Assembly: GCA_964617645.1 (NCBI GenBank)
Contig: CAZTYE010000006.1
Coordinates: 62,001 to 126,000 of the forward strand
DNA length: 64,000 nt
Direction: 5' to 3'
Source of the DNA: JADJGC01 sp964617645
GTDB lineage: Bacteria > Zixibacteria > MSB-5A5 > CAIYYT01
In this document: piece after piece, positions 34,164-41,962 of the stretch
How positions within the stretch are numbered: the first letter of the stretch is position 1
Layout: each line of letters begins with the position of its first letter
Translations under genes and position numbers: made by a program
The notes under the pieces: model-generated
The model's database searches: none
What the model was told of the DNA's origin: nothing
Seen by the model: the letters and a program-made list of their open reading frames with translations, nothing else

Positions 34164-35312
34164 ATGTCGACCACAAAGATCAAATTCGCCGCGACCCTGA
34201 TAGCGGTCGCTCTGCTGATCACGGGAATCTTCGTGTTCAGCGTGCAAAGGCGGGAACCCGCCGCAACTACCGAACAATCGTTGCCGGAGCCGGTCAGCGT
34301 TACTCCGGCATCCGCCGATCCGAATGAGATGGGTTTCGGGCCGGATACAAATCCGCTTCCTGACCAAAGGCCATTCGCTGACGATTATTCCGGATTCGAA
34401 CTTCCCGCCGGCGTCGGAGTTACGCAAGAAGATCTCGATTTGCTTGATTCGCTGCCGTTTGAAGATGTCCGCGATGTGCATCTCGACGAAGACCGCGCGC
34501 TTTTGGCGACCGCCGGCGGCGTAATCGAGTTCTTCTTGGCAGACTCGTCCTTCGCAATCTACAGCTACCCGCATGGGCTTCTCACCTATGACTGCTATGC
34601 GATTTGTCCGTACGGGGATAACATTCTCGTCGGCGCGTCTGACGGCGTCTATTTGATCAACGCTATCGGCGTGATCGAGCCGGTTTGGGTCGAGATCAAC
34701 GACACCGTAACGACGATCAAGTGCTTCAACGGCTGCTATTATGTCGGCACTCGTCACGATGGTCTCTATGAGATCAACGGCGAGTTGGTCGCGAATATCC
34801 TGCCTGACAAGAGCATCGTTGACGTTTCGGATAACATGTTCGCGCTCTGGGTATCGACCGAACAGGATGGCCTGTTATACTACGACGACAAAGGCTGGCA
34901 TCAGCGATATCTGGCCAACAACCCGAATGCCTTCGTGGAAGTTACCGCCCTGGAATCGGCATTCGACAAGCTTTTCGTCGGCACACCGCGCGGCCTCTTC
35001 GTGTTCAACGGCGATAGCTGGAAGCACTACGATTCTCTCGATTACCTGTTCGAGCCGAGAATCACGGCGTTGGCTGCCGGCAAGAGCTATGTCTACATCG
35101 GCACCGAGTCGGAGGGCGTGTTCGCCTACTACGATGGTTGGATTTCGTCGCTCGACTGGAGCGATGATCTGTTCGTGAGCTCGATCGACATTCATGACGG
35201 CCGCTATTTGGTCGGCCTGAGCAAAGGGGGCGCGATTTTGGCGGATCAAAGGGGCGCGCTCGATCTTCTGCCGCTGATCAAGAACGCGACGGTGATCTTC
35301 TCTGCGAGGTAG
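34164..35312 (+). CDS. Membrane-anchored beta-propeller protein
   Basis: A 382-residue protein. The ATG at 34164 follows AGGAGAGG; the longer open frame upstream is not coding. A single N-terminal transmembrane helix (FAATLIAVALLITGIFVFSV) anchors a proline-rich linker and then, from about residue 95, five or six repeats with the shape of two-component regulator propeller blades, such as FEDVRDVHLDEDRALLATAG and LFVGTPRGLFVFNGDSWKHY. It could be a periplasmic sensor or scaffold. There is no kinase or output domain. It is divergent from the repeat-protein operon. Confidence 0.72.
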   Translation: MSTTKIKFAATLIAVALLITGIFVFSVQRREPAATTEQSLPEPVSVTPASADPNEMGFGPDTNPLPDQRPFADDYSGFELPAGVGVTQEDLDLLDSLPFEDVRDVHLDEDRALLATAGGVIEFFLADSSFAIYSYPHGLLTYDCYAICPYGDNILVGASDGVYLINAIGVIEPVWVEINDTVTTIKCFNGCYYVGTRHDGLYEINGELVANILPDKSIVDVSDNMFALWVSTEQDGLLYYDDKGWHQRYLANNPNAFVEVTALESAFDKLFVGTPRGLFVFNGDSWKHYDSLDYLFEPRITALAAGKSYVYIGTESEGVFAYYDGWISSLDWSDDLFVSSIDIHDGRYLVGLSKGGAILADQRGALDLLPLIKNATVIFSAR

Positions 35313-35347
35313 GTTGAGGACACTTCAAAGGGGAAGAAGTTGAGAGT

Positions 35348-35397
35348 GTCGGGTTCCCCGTCATGCCAAAGGCACGGCGCGGAACCCGACGTTATTT
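35348..35397. terminator. Long-stem intergenic palindrome between convergent genes
   Basis: GTCGGGTTCC (35348-35357) pairs perfectly with GGAACCCGAC (35381-35390), followed by GTTATTT. The 23-base loop contains TGCC and GGCA, which can form an inner stem. It separates the propeller gene from the EamA gene and resembles the palindrome at 25120-25174. Confidence 0.55.
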
Positions 35398-35406
35398 GCA
35401 GGGCGC

Positions 35407-36297
35407 CTAATTCGCTCGCCTCGCGACCGGCAACTCCGCCACTACCATCGCCACGAAGATTAGCATCCCGCCCAGCGCGGCGCGGAGGATGAACTCCTCG
35501 CCACCTACGGTCCAGGCGAAGATCGCGGCAAAGACCGGCTCCATAGTGAAAATCAGGCTGGCGCGAAACGGCGAAGCGATTTTCTGCGCGTAGAGTTGCG
35601 CCAAGAACGCCGTCACGGTCGGGAAAATCGCCAGGAGCGCCATCAGCACCCACGCTTTTGTTGTTGCAACTCCAAAGGGGTGGCCAAGAATCAGCGAACT
35701 CACGATGCTCAGCAGCCCGACAAAGACAAATTGCTGACAAGAATTGATCAACGGATCCAGACCGGCCTTCATCACCTTGTCGCAGAGCAGCAAGTGCAGG
35801 GCGTACATCAGCGCTGCAACCAAAGTGATGACATCACCGAAATTCATCCCGTGAATGCCGCCGGTGAGCAGCCATAACCCCACCACCGACAGTGCAATCG
35901 CCAGATACTCCCAGCGCGACGGCTGCTTGTGAAACATGAAATAGGCCAAGATCGGCACGAAAACGACGAACAGACCGGTAATGAACCCCGAATTGGCGGC
36001 GCTGGTGTACTTGAGCCCAATCGTTTGCGGCGCGTAGAGCAGCCAAAGCACGAATCCCAGGAGCAGCCCCTGTTGCCAGTGCCGCAATAGCGGCTTGCGC
36101 AGGATCAGAAGCGGAATCGCCAGCACGACTCCGGCCATCAAAAAGCGATAGCCGACCATCACCAGCGGGTCGACATCTGCGACGACTATCTTGACAACGA
36201 CAAACGTCGCGCCCCAGATGATCGCGGCATACAGTAATCCGATTTCCGCCCAGCGCTGGGTGGATTTGGAATGCGCAGATTGTTGATCGAATGTCAT
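35407..36297 (-). CDS. EamA (drug/metabolite) family transporter
   Basis: A 296-residue protein with ten hydrophobic segments in two EamA halves. The first repeat opens with LYAAIIWGATFVVVKIVVAD (about residue 20) and the second contains FPTVTAFLAQLYAQKIASPF and SLIFTMEPVFAAIFAW. The ATG at 36297 is used; the ORF-extending codons upstream lack support. Such proteins export amino acids, metabolites or drugs; the substrate is unknown. The ZIP transporter gene lies 72 bases upstream on the same strand. Confidence 0.9.
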   Translation of the reverse strand: MTFDQQSAHSKSTQRWAEIGLLYAAIIWGATFVVVKIVVADVDPLVMVGYRFLMAGVVLAIPLLILRKPLLRHWQQGLLLGFVLWLLYAPQTIGLKYTSAANSGFITGLFVVFVPILAYFMFHKQPSRWEYLAIALSVVGLWLLTGGIHGMNFGDVITLVAALMYALHLLLCDKVMKAGLDPLINSCQQFVFVGLLSIVSSLILGHPFGVATTKAWVLMALLAIFPTVTAFLAQLYAQKIASPFRASLIFTMEPVFAAIFAWTVGGEEFILRAALGGMLIFVAMVVAELPVARRAN

Positions 36298-36369
36298 GAT
36301 TTCCGATAATCGCGACTCAGAGGACGTTTGGCAAGTCAGCGCTGCGCGCGTCGGCAAGTTTGACTGTCG

Positions 36370-37128
36370 CTAATGCGCGTGACCGCCGGAGACGGCTGAC
36401 AGGATCGCCATCACCGCGACACCAAGGATAATGCAAACAAACTGCCCGACGGAATTCGAGAGCTTGACGTCATGCTGCAATTCGGGAATCAGGTCGGAAC
36501 CCGCGATATAGAGAAATCCGCCGGCGGTAATCGGGATCATGACATCGGTGAAATGTCCGACTGTCGGACCGATCAGTAGTATGACCAACCCGCCGAGCAG
36601 CGCCACGGACGCCGAAAGAAAATTGAAGAAGAGTGCGCGCTTGGTGCTCATCCCGGAGTGCACCAGCACGCCGAAATCGCCGATCTCCTGTGGAATCTCA
36701 TGCAGAATGATCGCAATCGAAGTTGTCACGCCGAGCGGGATGCTGGCCATGTAGGTAGCGGCGATTAACACGCCGTCGATCAGATTGTGCAGGCCGTCCG
36801 ATACCAGATTGAGCGTTGCCACGGGATGCAAATGCTGGTGCGCGGTGACATGGCAATGCCGCCAGCGCAGAAACTTCTCGAGCACGAAGAATATGAGGAT
36901 GCCAACGACAATCAACAGCGAGGTCGTCAATGGCGATTCCGAATGCGCAAACGCTTCGGGGAGCAAATGGATAAAGCTATTGCCAAATAGTCCGCCAACC
37001 GCGAATGCCACCAGATACAGCGTGACGCGCTGCAATCGCTCGCGCGACAGCGACAATGTGAACACTCCGACTTGCGAGATGATCCCCACCAACGCCAAGC
37101 TCGCGATTGTGTAGACCCAGACTTCCAT
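36370..37128 (-). CDS. ZIP family divalent metal transporter
   Basis: A 252-residue protein with eight transmembrane segments. Helix IV carries NLVSDGLHNLIDGVLIAATY and helix V HEIPQEIGDFGVLVHSGMST, the two metal-binding motifs of ZIP proteins. A short histidine-containing loop (RWRHCHVTAHQHLHP) precedes them. It would import zinc or related metals. The ATG at 37128 follows GGGAAG. It is divergent from mutY by about 95 bases. Together with the CDF exporter at 10.8 kb it indicates active zinc-type metal homeostasis. Confidence 0.92.
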   Translation of the reverse strand: MEVWVYTIASLALVGIISQVGVFTLSLSRERLQRVTLYLVAFAVGGLFGNSFIHLLPEAFAHSESPLTTSLLIVVGILIFFVLEKFLRWRHCHVTAHQHLHPVATLNLVSDGLHNLIDGVLIAATYMASIPLGVTTSIAIILHEIPQEIGDFGVLVHSGMSTKRALFFNFLSASVALLGGLVILLIGPTVGHFTDVMIPITAGGFLYIAGSDLIPELQHDVKLSNSVGQFVCIILGVAVMAILSAVSGGHAH

Positions 37129-37224
37129 GACGTTAACTTCCCATGCGAGTCTCGGAAGTGTACGCGCTTCGCCGGCGAGCGTCAAGCGCAAACATTTTCG
37201 CCGCCGTGTCAGTAACATTCGCAA

Positions 37225-38343
37225 GTGCCAAAGTCTCGCTCATTACCACGGCTCGACCCGCGCGTCGTGCGGCGCCAACTGCTGCGCTGGCACGACCGCG
37301 AACGGAAATCATACCCATGGCGTCACAATCCGACTCCGTACCGAATTTGGGTAGCGGAGATCATGCTTCAGCAAACTGTCGTGACCGCCGTGCCGACGTT
37401 CTTCATCCGTTTCATGAAGAAGTTCCCGACCATTGCCCGCTTAGCGAGCGGCGAAGAGCAAGCCGTGCTGCGCGTCTGGGAAGGACTCGGCTACTACAGC
37501 CGGGCGCGCAATCTTCATCGCGCGGCGAAGATAGTGGTCGCGAAATTTGCCGGGAATCTGCCGAGCGAATATCAGGATTTGTGCAGCCTGCCCGGGATCG
37601 GCGATTACACGGCGTCGGCAATCATGAGCATTGCTTTCAACAGACCCTATCCTGTCGTCGACGCCAATGTGCGCCGCGTGGTCGGGAGGTTGCTCGGTAT
37701 CGAATCTCGCGCTCAGGTGAACACACCGGAGATCAAGGCGTTTGTCGCCGCCGCGATCTCACCGCGACGCCCGGGGATATTCAACGAGGCTTTGATGGAA
37801 TTGGGCCAAACCGTCTGCCGCCTAAAGAATCCGCGCTGCGCCGAGTGCCCGCTGTCATCCGATTGCGCCGCGTTCACCGTCGGTACGATCGGATCGCCCG
37901 GCAAGTTCGCGTCGCCAACGCTGACCCATCTCTCATCCTGGCAGCTAATCATCGTGCAACGGGGCGCCGTACTACTCGAACAACGCGCTTCCGGGCGATT
38001 TCGCGGCCTTTGGATTTTCCCGCGATTTGTGCGAAATGATCAAACGCCCCTGCCGGCTTTGCTTCGGCGCGAATTAGGCATCCGCGGAGCAATCATGAAG
38101 ATCCTCGGTTCCGCCGTGCATCGCTACACTCGATTTGCAGAGGAATTGACACCGACAATTGTGTGGCCAAGTTCACAACCATCCAAGCTGATTCCTGCCA
38201 TGACATGGCAGGACGTAGCCAAGGTTGATAAGGTACCGATGACGAGCTTTGATCGTCGGATATGGCATGAAGTCGAAAGGCAGATTCACCGCGTTCGCAA
38301 AACTACCGCGCGCGCCGCGCCGCAACGAAGTAGCCGACGATAA
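37225..38343 (+). CDS. mutY: A/G-specific adenine DNA glycosylase
   Basis: A 372-residue repair enzyme that removes adenine mispaired with 8-oxoguanine. The catalytic Glu is in WVAEIMLQQTVVTAVPT, the helix-hairpin-helix is LCSLPGIGDYTASAIMSIAF, and the catalytic Asp is in PVVDANVRRVVGRL. The 4Fe-4S cluster cysteines follow the CRLKNPRCAECPLSSDC spacing. A C-terminal NUDIX-like 8-oxoG recognition domain is present (about residues 235-360). It starts with GTG. The last 41 bases overlap the 3' end of the DUF1648 gene on the other strand. Confidence 0.95.
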   Translation: MPKSRSLPRLDPRVVRRQLLRWHDRERKSYPWRHNPTPYRIWVAEIMLQQTVVTAVPTFFIRFMKKFPTIARLASGEEQAVLRVWEGLGYYSRARNLHRAAKIVVAKFAGNLPSEYQDLCSLPGIGDYTASAIMSIAFNRPYPVVDANVRRVVGRLLGIESRAQVNTPEIKAFVAAAISPRRPGIFNEALMELGQTVCRLKNPRCAECPLSSDCAAFTVGTIGSPGKFASPTLTHLSSWQLIIVQRGAVLLEQRASGRFRGLWIFPRFVRNDQTPLPALLRRELGIRGAIMKILGSAVHRYTRFAEELTPTIVWPSSQPSKLIPAMTWQDVAKVDKVPMTSFDRRIWHEVERQIHRVRKTTARAAPQRSSRR

Positions 38344-38836
38344 CAATCGCAATCAACCCCAGAAAGACGAACATCAGTTCCGGACCGAGCGTCTTCGTTT
38401 TTCCCAGACCGATCTGAATCGTCTCCGACAAAATCCAGGCGAAGAGCCAGACAATCAGCGCCTTGAGAATTGTAATCATCGTCCGCGCGATGCGATACTG
38501 CTCCGCGGCTTTCTCGACCGGAAAACTCCAAGGATAGTTGTACCGGTGCGGAAACGTCGCCACCCAACTCAGCAGCGCATACAGCAAGACCATAATGCCA
38601 ACGAGCAGCCAGATCGTGCTCTTGCTACCCCAGGCATCCGGATCACCGGCAAAATTGAAGTGAGTGGGAATTCGGTCCGGTAGCTGCGGATAGTAAATGA
38701 TCAGCGTCAGAATCCAAAACAGCATCCCGGCTGCCGCTATCACCTCGACGAGATTCTCGATTCGGGTGCGCGGAACTTTGATCCTCGGCAAGCCGGTATT
38801 GGTCAAAGCCGGAATCCTGTCTTCGCGATGTTCCAT
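38303..38836 (-). CDS. DUF1648 membrane protein
   Basis: A 177-residue membrane protein with four hydrophobic segments. LIIYYPQLPDRIPTHFNFAG followed by DPDAWGSKSTIWLL is the DUF1648 signature, found in SdpI-like and other small membrane proteins. A CTGGAG ribosome site precedes the ATG. Function in this context is unknown. It lies 11 bases downstream of the UreH-like transporter gene, so they are one operon, and its tail overlaps mutY by 41 bases. Confidence 0.82.
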   Translation of the reverse strand: MEHREDRIPALTNTGLPRIKVPRTRIENLVEVIAAAGMLFWILTLIIYYPQLPDRIPTHFNFAGDPDAWGSKSTIWLLVGIMVLLYALLSWVATFPHRYNYPWSFPVEKAAEQYRIARTMITILKALIVWLFAWILSETIQIGLGKTKTLGPELMFVFLGLIAIVIVGYFVAARRAR

Positions 38837-38847
38837 TGCCGCTCCAG

Positions 38848-39561
38848 CTAAACTCCCAGAATCTGAATCGCGATACCCGAAAGCGCGATTGTCGAACCGG
38901 CGATCGCGTGCGAGAAGCGCTCGAGTTTCCCCAGCGAAACGAACTTCATGCCGTACGACGCCAGCACCACGATTGTCGTCATGGTCGCAACTGTAATCAG
39001 ACCGAATACCGTGACCACCAGCGCGACGCCGGCCTTATCATGCTGCGCCGCCGGGTACATTAGGATCGGAATCAGCGGCTCACAGGGGCCAAGCACAAAA
39101 ACCGTAAATAACACCCACGGGGTGATAGCGGCTTTGGCGCGAGATTCGCTCTGGTGATCGTGCGAATCGGATGGATCGTGCGTGTGCGTCATTCCGGCCA
39201 GATTACCGGTCAAATGGGTATGCGTGTGCGGCCGCTGCGAAAGCGCCCGTTTCAAACCCCAAACCGCATAGACCAGCCCAAAAGCAATTAGGGCCCAAGC
39301 TGCCAAGTCACCGCGAAGACCCTCGACAGCTTCCAGCTTGCCGACCGCAACTCCCAATGCAATCCCGATGAATCCAATTAGAATGGAGCTCAGGACATGC
39401 CCGATGCCGCAAGCGACTGTGATCCAGATTGTCTTGGCGAGCGACCAACCACGCGCTTTGGACATCACGATGAAGGGCAGATAATGGTCGGGGCCGATGA
39501 GCGTGTGGATGAAGCCGATCGACGCGGCGGTGGCCAGCAAGATGCCGATCTCTGAACTCAT
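38848..39561 (-). CDS. UreH/NicO-like membrane transporter
   Basis: A 237-residue protein with six or seven transmembrane segments. The N-terminal GFIHTLIGPDHYLPFIVMSK and the later FTVFVLGPCEPLIPILMYPA match the UreH/sulfite exporter-like family used for nickel, cobalt or urease maturation. The central loop is histidine-rich (RPHTHTHLTGNLAG, then HTHDPSDSHDHQSES), consistent with metal binding. A GAGGACGAGGAT ribosome site precedes the ATG. The transported substrate is not proven. Confidence 0.82.
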   Translation of the reverse strand: MSSEIGILLATAASIGFIHTLIGPDHYLPFIVMSKARGWSLAKTIWITVACGIGHVLSSILIGFIGIALGVAVGKLEAVEGLRGDLAAWALIAFGLVYAVWGLKRALSQRPHTHTHLTGNLAGMTHTHDPSDSHDHQSESRAKAAITPWVLFTVFVLGPCEPLIPILMYPAAQHDKAGVALVVTVFGLITVATMTTIVVLASYGMKFVSLGKLERFSHAIAGSTIALSGIAIQILGV

Positions 39562-39638
39562 ATCCTCGTCCTCATAGACAGTCTCATTGAATCAGAATGT
39601 AGACATTCGGGTCGGTTCCGACAATCGGGAAAATCGAC

Positions 39639-40844
39639 TCAACTCCGCAGCGCCGCCGCCGCCTTTTCGACCATCGCCGTCGAGCAAGCATAGGCAAAGC
39701 GGATCGACTTTTCGTCGTCGGCAAACTCTTCGCCGGGTACTGATCCGAGCGAATACTTGTCGATCAAATGATTGACCAGATCCCACTCGGAGCCATGCCA
39801 CCGGTCGGTGATTCGCGCGTAAAGATACACGGCGCCTTTCGGTTTCATGTCGCAGTGCATGAAATCGGTGGCATTAACGGCATTGAAAAGTATGTCGCGG
39901 CGCTGCTGATATTCGGCGCACATCCGCCCGACCATATCTTGCGGTCCTTCCAGTGCCGCGACTCCGGCAAACTGCGTCGGTGTCGAAACCCCGTTGATCG
40001 TGTAGAGGATAAGCTTCTTGGCGTTTTCATTGAAATCCGGATGAATGCACGTCGTATAGCCCAAACGCCAGCCGGTCATGGCGTAGCTCTTGGAAAAAGT
40101 GAAGCATGACACGATTTTCTCCTGGACGCGCCGTGGAAAATCCAGCGCCAGCGCGGCAATCGCGGTGTGCTTACCCTCAAAGATGATATCCTCATAGGCT
40201 TCGTCGGCTACAATCCACAGATCATACTCATCCGCAAGCGACAGCAGATCAATCAAATCTTGCCGCGTCATGACCGCGCCGGTCGGATTCTGCGGCGAAT
40301 TGATCAGCACCGCTTTGGTGCGCCGCGTGATCTTGCTCCTCAGTTCGTCGATGTCCCAGCGATACTCATGCTTACGATGCAGCCGCACATTCACCGGCGC
40401 ACCGCCGGCGATGCGGATGATCCAAGCCGTCGAAGTCCAATTCGGCTGCGGGATCAACACCTCGTCTCCACGATTAAGGATCGTGCGAAATGTGCAGTAC
40501 AGGCCGTGCATCCCGCCGTTGGTGACCAGAATTTGCTCGAGCTCGTTAATGTTTGTGATGCCGTTCTTTTGATTGACTTTTTTGAGAATCGCGCTGCGCA
40601 GCGCCTTGATGCCCGTCGACGGCGCGTAATGTGTTTGATTATCGCGAATCGCTCTGGCGGCGGCGTCTTTGATGTGATCGGGAGTGTCAAAATTCGGATC
40701 TCCCGACTCTAATCGCAGTGGATTAGGCAACTGCAGGAGCTTGTCGCGCACGAATACGATTCCGGAGAAAACAACGTCCGGCAGTTCGAAATTGATCCCC
40801 TTCACCGCAACATCCCTGATTGCATCTTCCACGGAGCCCGACAT
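39639..40844 (-). CDS. Class I/II pyridoxal-phosphate aminotransferase
   Basis: A 401-residue fold-type I aminotransferase. The cofactor lysine is in SCFTFSKSYAMTGWRLGY, the pyridine-binding Asp region is LWIVADEAYEDIIFEG, and NSPQNPTGAVMTRQDL is conserved. LRLESGDPNFDTPDHIKDAA near the N-terminus fits aspartate/aromatic-type aminotransferases. The amino donor specificity is uncertain. It is divergent from the STAS-RsbW-SpoIIE cluster across a 313-base gap. Confidence 0.93.
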   Translation of the reverse strand: MSGSVEDAIRDVAVKGINFELPDVVFSGIVFVRDKLLQLPNPLRLESGDPNFDTPDHIKDAAARAIRDNQTHYAPSTGIKALRSAILKKVNQKNGITNINELEQILVTNGGMHGLYCTFRTILNRGDEVLIPQPNWTSTAWIIRIAGGAPVNVRLHRKHEYRWDIDELRSKITRRTKAVLINSPQNPTGAVMTRQDLIDLLSLADEYDLWIVADEAYEDIIFEGKHTAIAALALDFPRRVQEKIVSCFTFSKSYAMTGWRLGYTTCIHPDFNENAKKLILYTINGVSTPTQFAGVAALEGPQDMVGRMCAEYQQRRDILFNAVNATDFMHCDMKPKGAVYLYARITDRWHGSEWDLVNHLIDKYSLGSVPGEEFADDEKSIRFAYACSTAMVEKAAAALRS

Positions 40845-41157
40845 GACACACCAATCCTTCTTTGAATCGTTGACACTCTTCGATCTGTCTGAGGGTAATC
40901 AGCGCGACAAATATATCCGCGCCGATTTCGGCGGCAAGCGAATTCGGACACTTCATCCGGGTCCCCGCCGGCGACTCAGTCTTGGCTCACGTACGGCGGA
41001 TCGGAACAACCGGCTCCAGCCCCGAACCCAAATCCATTGACACATCCCGCTCAATTTCTTAATCTTACTGGCTATAGGCTCCAGCCGGTGGCGTATTTCC
41101 GCGGCGGTGCCGATGCCGGAAAACGAACCGCAAATATCTCTACCGCGAAAGGATAGT
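40845..41157. other. Divergent intergenic region between aminotransferase and STAS operon
   Basis: A 313-base gap with no convincing gene. It holds a TTGACA (40870-40875) with an 18-base spacer to GGTAAT (40894-40899) on the plus strand, which could drive the signalling operon from about 250 bases upstream. Nothing else recognisable. Confidence 0.4.
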
Positions 41158-41496
41158 ATGAAGCTCAACAGCCGCGAACAGGATGGTGTTGTCGTCCTCG
41201 AGCCGAAGGGCAAGATCATGGGTGGACCCGACGCCACGGCCCTCAAAGAATCGATCCGCGACTATGTCAATGCCAACAAAAAGAAGGTGGTCATTGACTT
41301 GGCCGAAGTCGATTGGATGAACTCGACCGGTTTGGGGATCATGATTTCGTGTCTCAAAACTGTCAAGGAAGCGGGCGGCGATCTGAAACTGTCGAACGTC
41401 ACCGAAAAAATCAAATCGTTGTTGACGATCACCAAACTGGTCACGGTGTTCGACTCCTACGACAGCACCGACGAAGCGATCAAGGCGGCTCGTTAG
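41158..41496 (+). CDS. STAS-domain anti-sigma factor antagonist
   Basis: A 112-residue SpoIIAA/RsbV-like protein, started at the ATG at 41158 after AAAGGA. The phosphorylation segment VDWMNSTGLGIMISCLKTVK carries the conserved serine at about residue 56, which an RsbW-like kinase would phosphorylate and a SpoIIE phosphatase would restore. Unphosphorylated antagonist traps the kinase/anti-sigma factor. The kinase and phosphatase genes are the next two. Confidence 0.93.
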   Translation: MKLNSREQDGVVVLEPKGKIMGGPDATALKESIRDYVNANKKKVVIDLAEVDWMNSTGLGIMISCLKTVKEAGGDLKLSNVTEKIKSLLTITKLVTVFDSYDSTDEAIKAAR

Positions 41497-41514
41497 TCGC
41501 CCGGTTTTCCCACT

Positions 41515-41943
41515 ATGCTGCAGAAGCCGGACATCCAGGGCAATCGCATCGTCATTCCCTCCAATCAAACATTGATCGGAGAAGTCGATGATTTCGTCGA
41601 AAGCCGCTTACGAGATCGGAACGTCGATGAATCAATCGTCGCCGACATCGCGATCTGCGCCACGGAAATCGTCAACAATGGCATCATTCACGGCAACAAG
41701 GAAGATCCGGGCAAGGTCGTGACGCTGGAAATGAACGTTTCGGACTCGGAAGTCACGCTCACGATCACCGATCAGGGGGAGTTTTTCGATTATGAGCACG
41801 TCGAGGACCCGCTCGACGAGCAAAACCTCCTCCGCGAAGTTGGTCGCGGCATATTCATCGTCCGCAGCCTGATGGACAGAGTAGAGATCAGTAAGGCCGA
41901 GTCCGGCGGCACCTGCGTGACGCTCGTTAAGAAGATTACCTGA
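41515..41943 (+). CDS. RsbW/SpoIIAB-like serine kinase anti-sigma factor
   Basis: A 142-residue HATPase_c protein. The N-box is CATEIVNNGIIHGNKEDPG, the G1 box is LTITDQGEFFDYEHVEDP, and the G2 region is REVGRGIFIVRSLMDRVEIS, the set found in RsbW-type anti-sigma kinases. It would bind a sigma factor (or another partner) and phosphorylate the STAS protein encoded 18 bases upstream. No cognate sigma factor gene is adjacent, so the effector may be distant or may not be a sigma factor. Confidence 0.92.
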   Translation: MLQKPDIQGNRIVIPSNQTLIGEVDDFVESRLRDRNVDESIVADIAICATEIVNNGIIHGNKEDPGKVVTLEMNVSDSEVTLTITDQGEFFDYEHVEDPLDEQNLLREVGRGIFIVRSLMDRVEISKAESGGTCVTLVKKIT

Positions 41944-41962
41944 TCCGCGGATCGGGAGGGAA

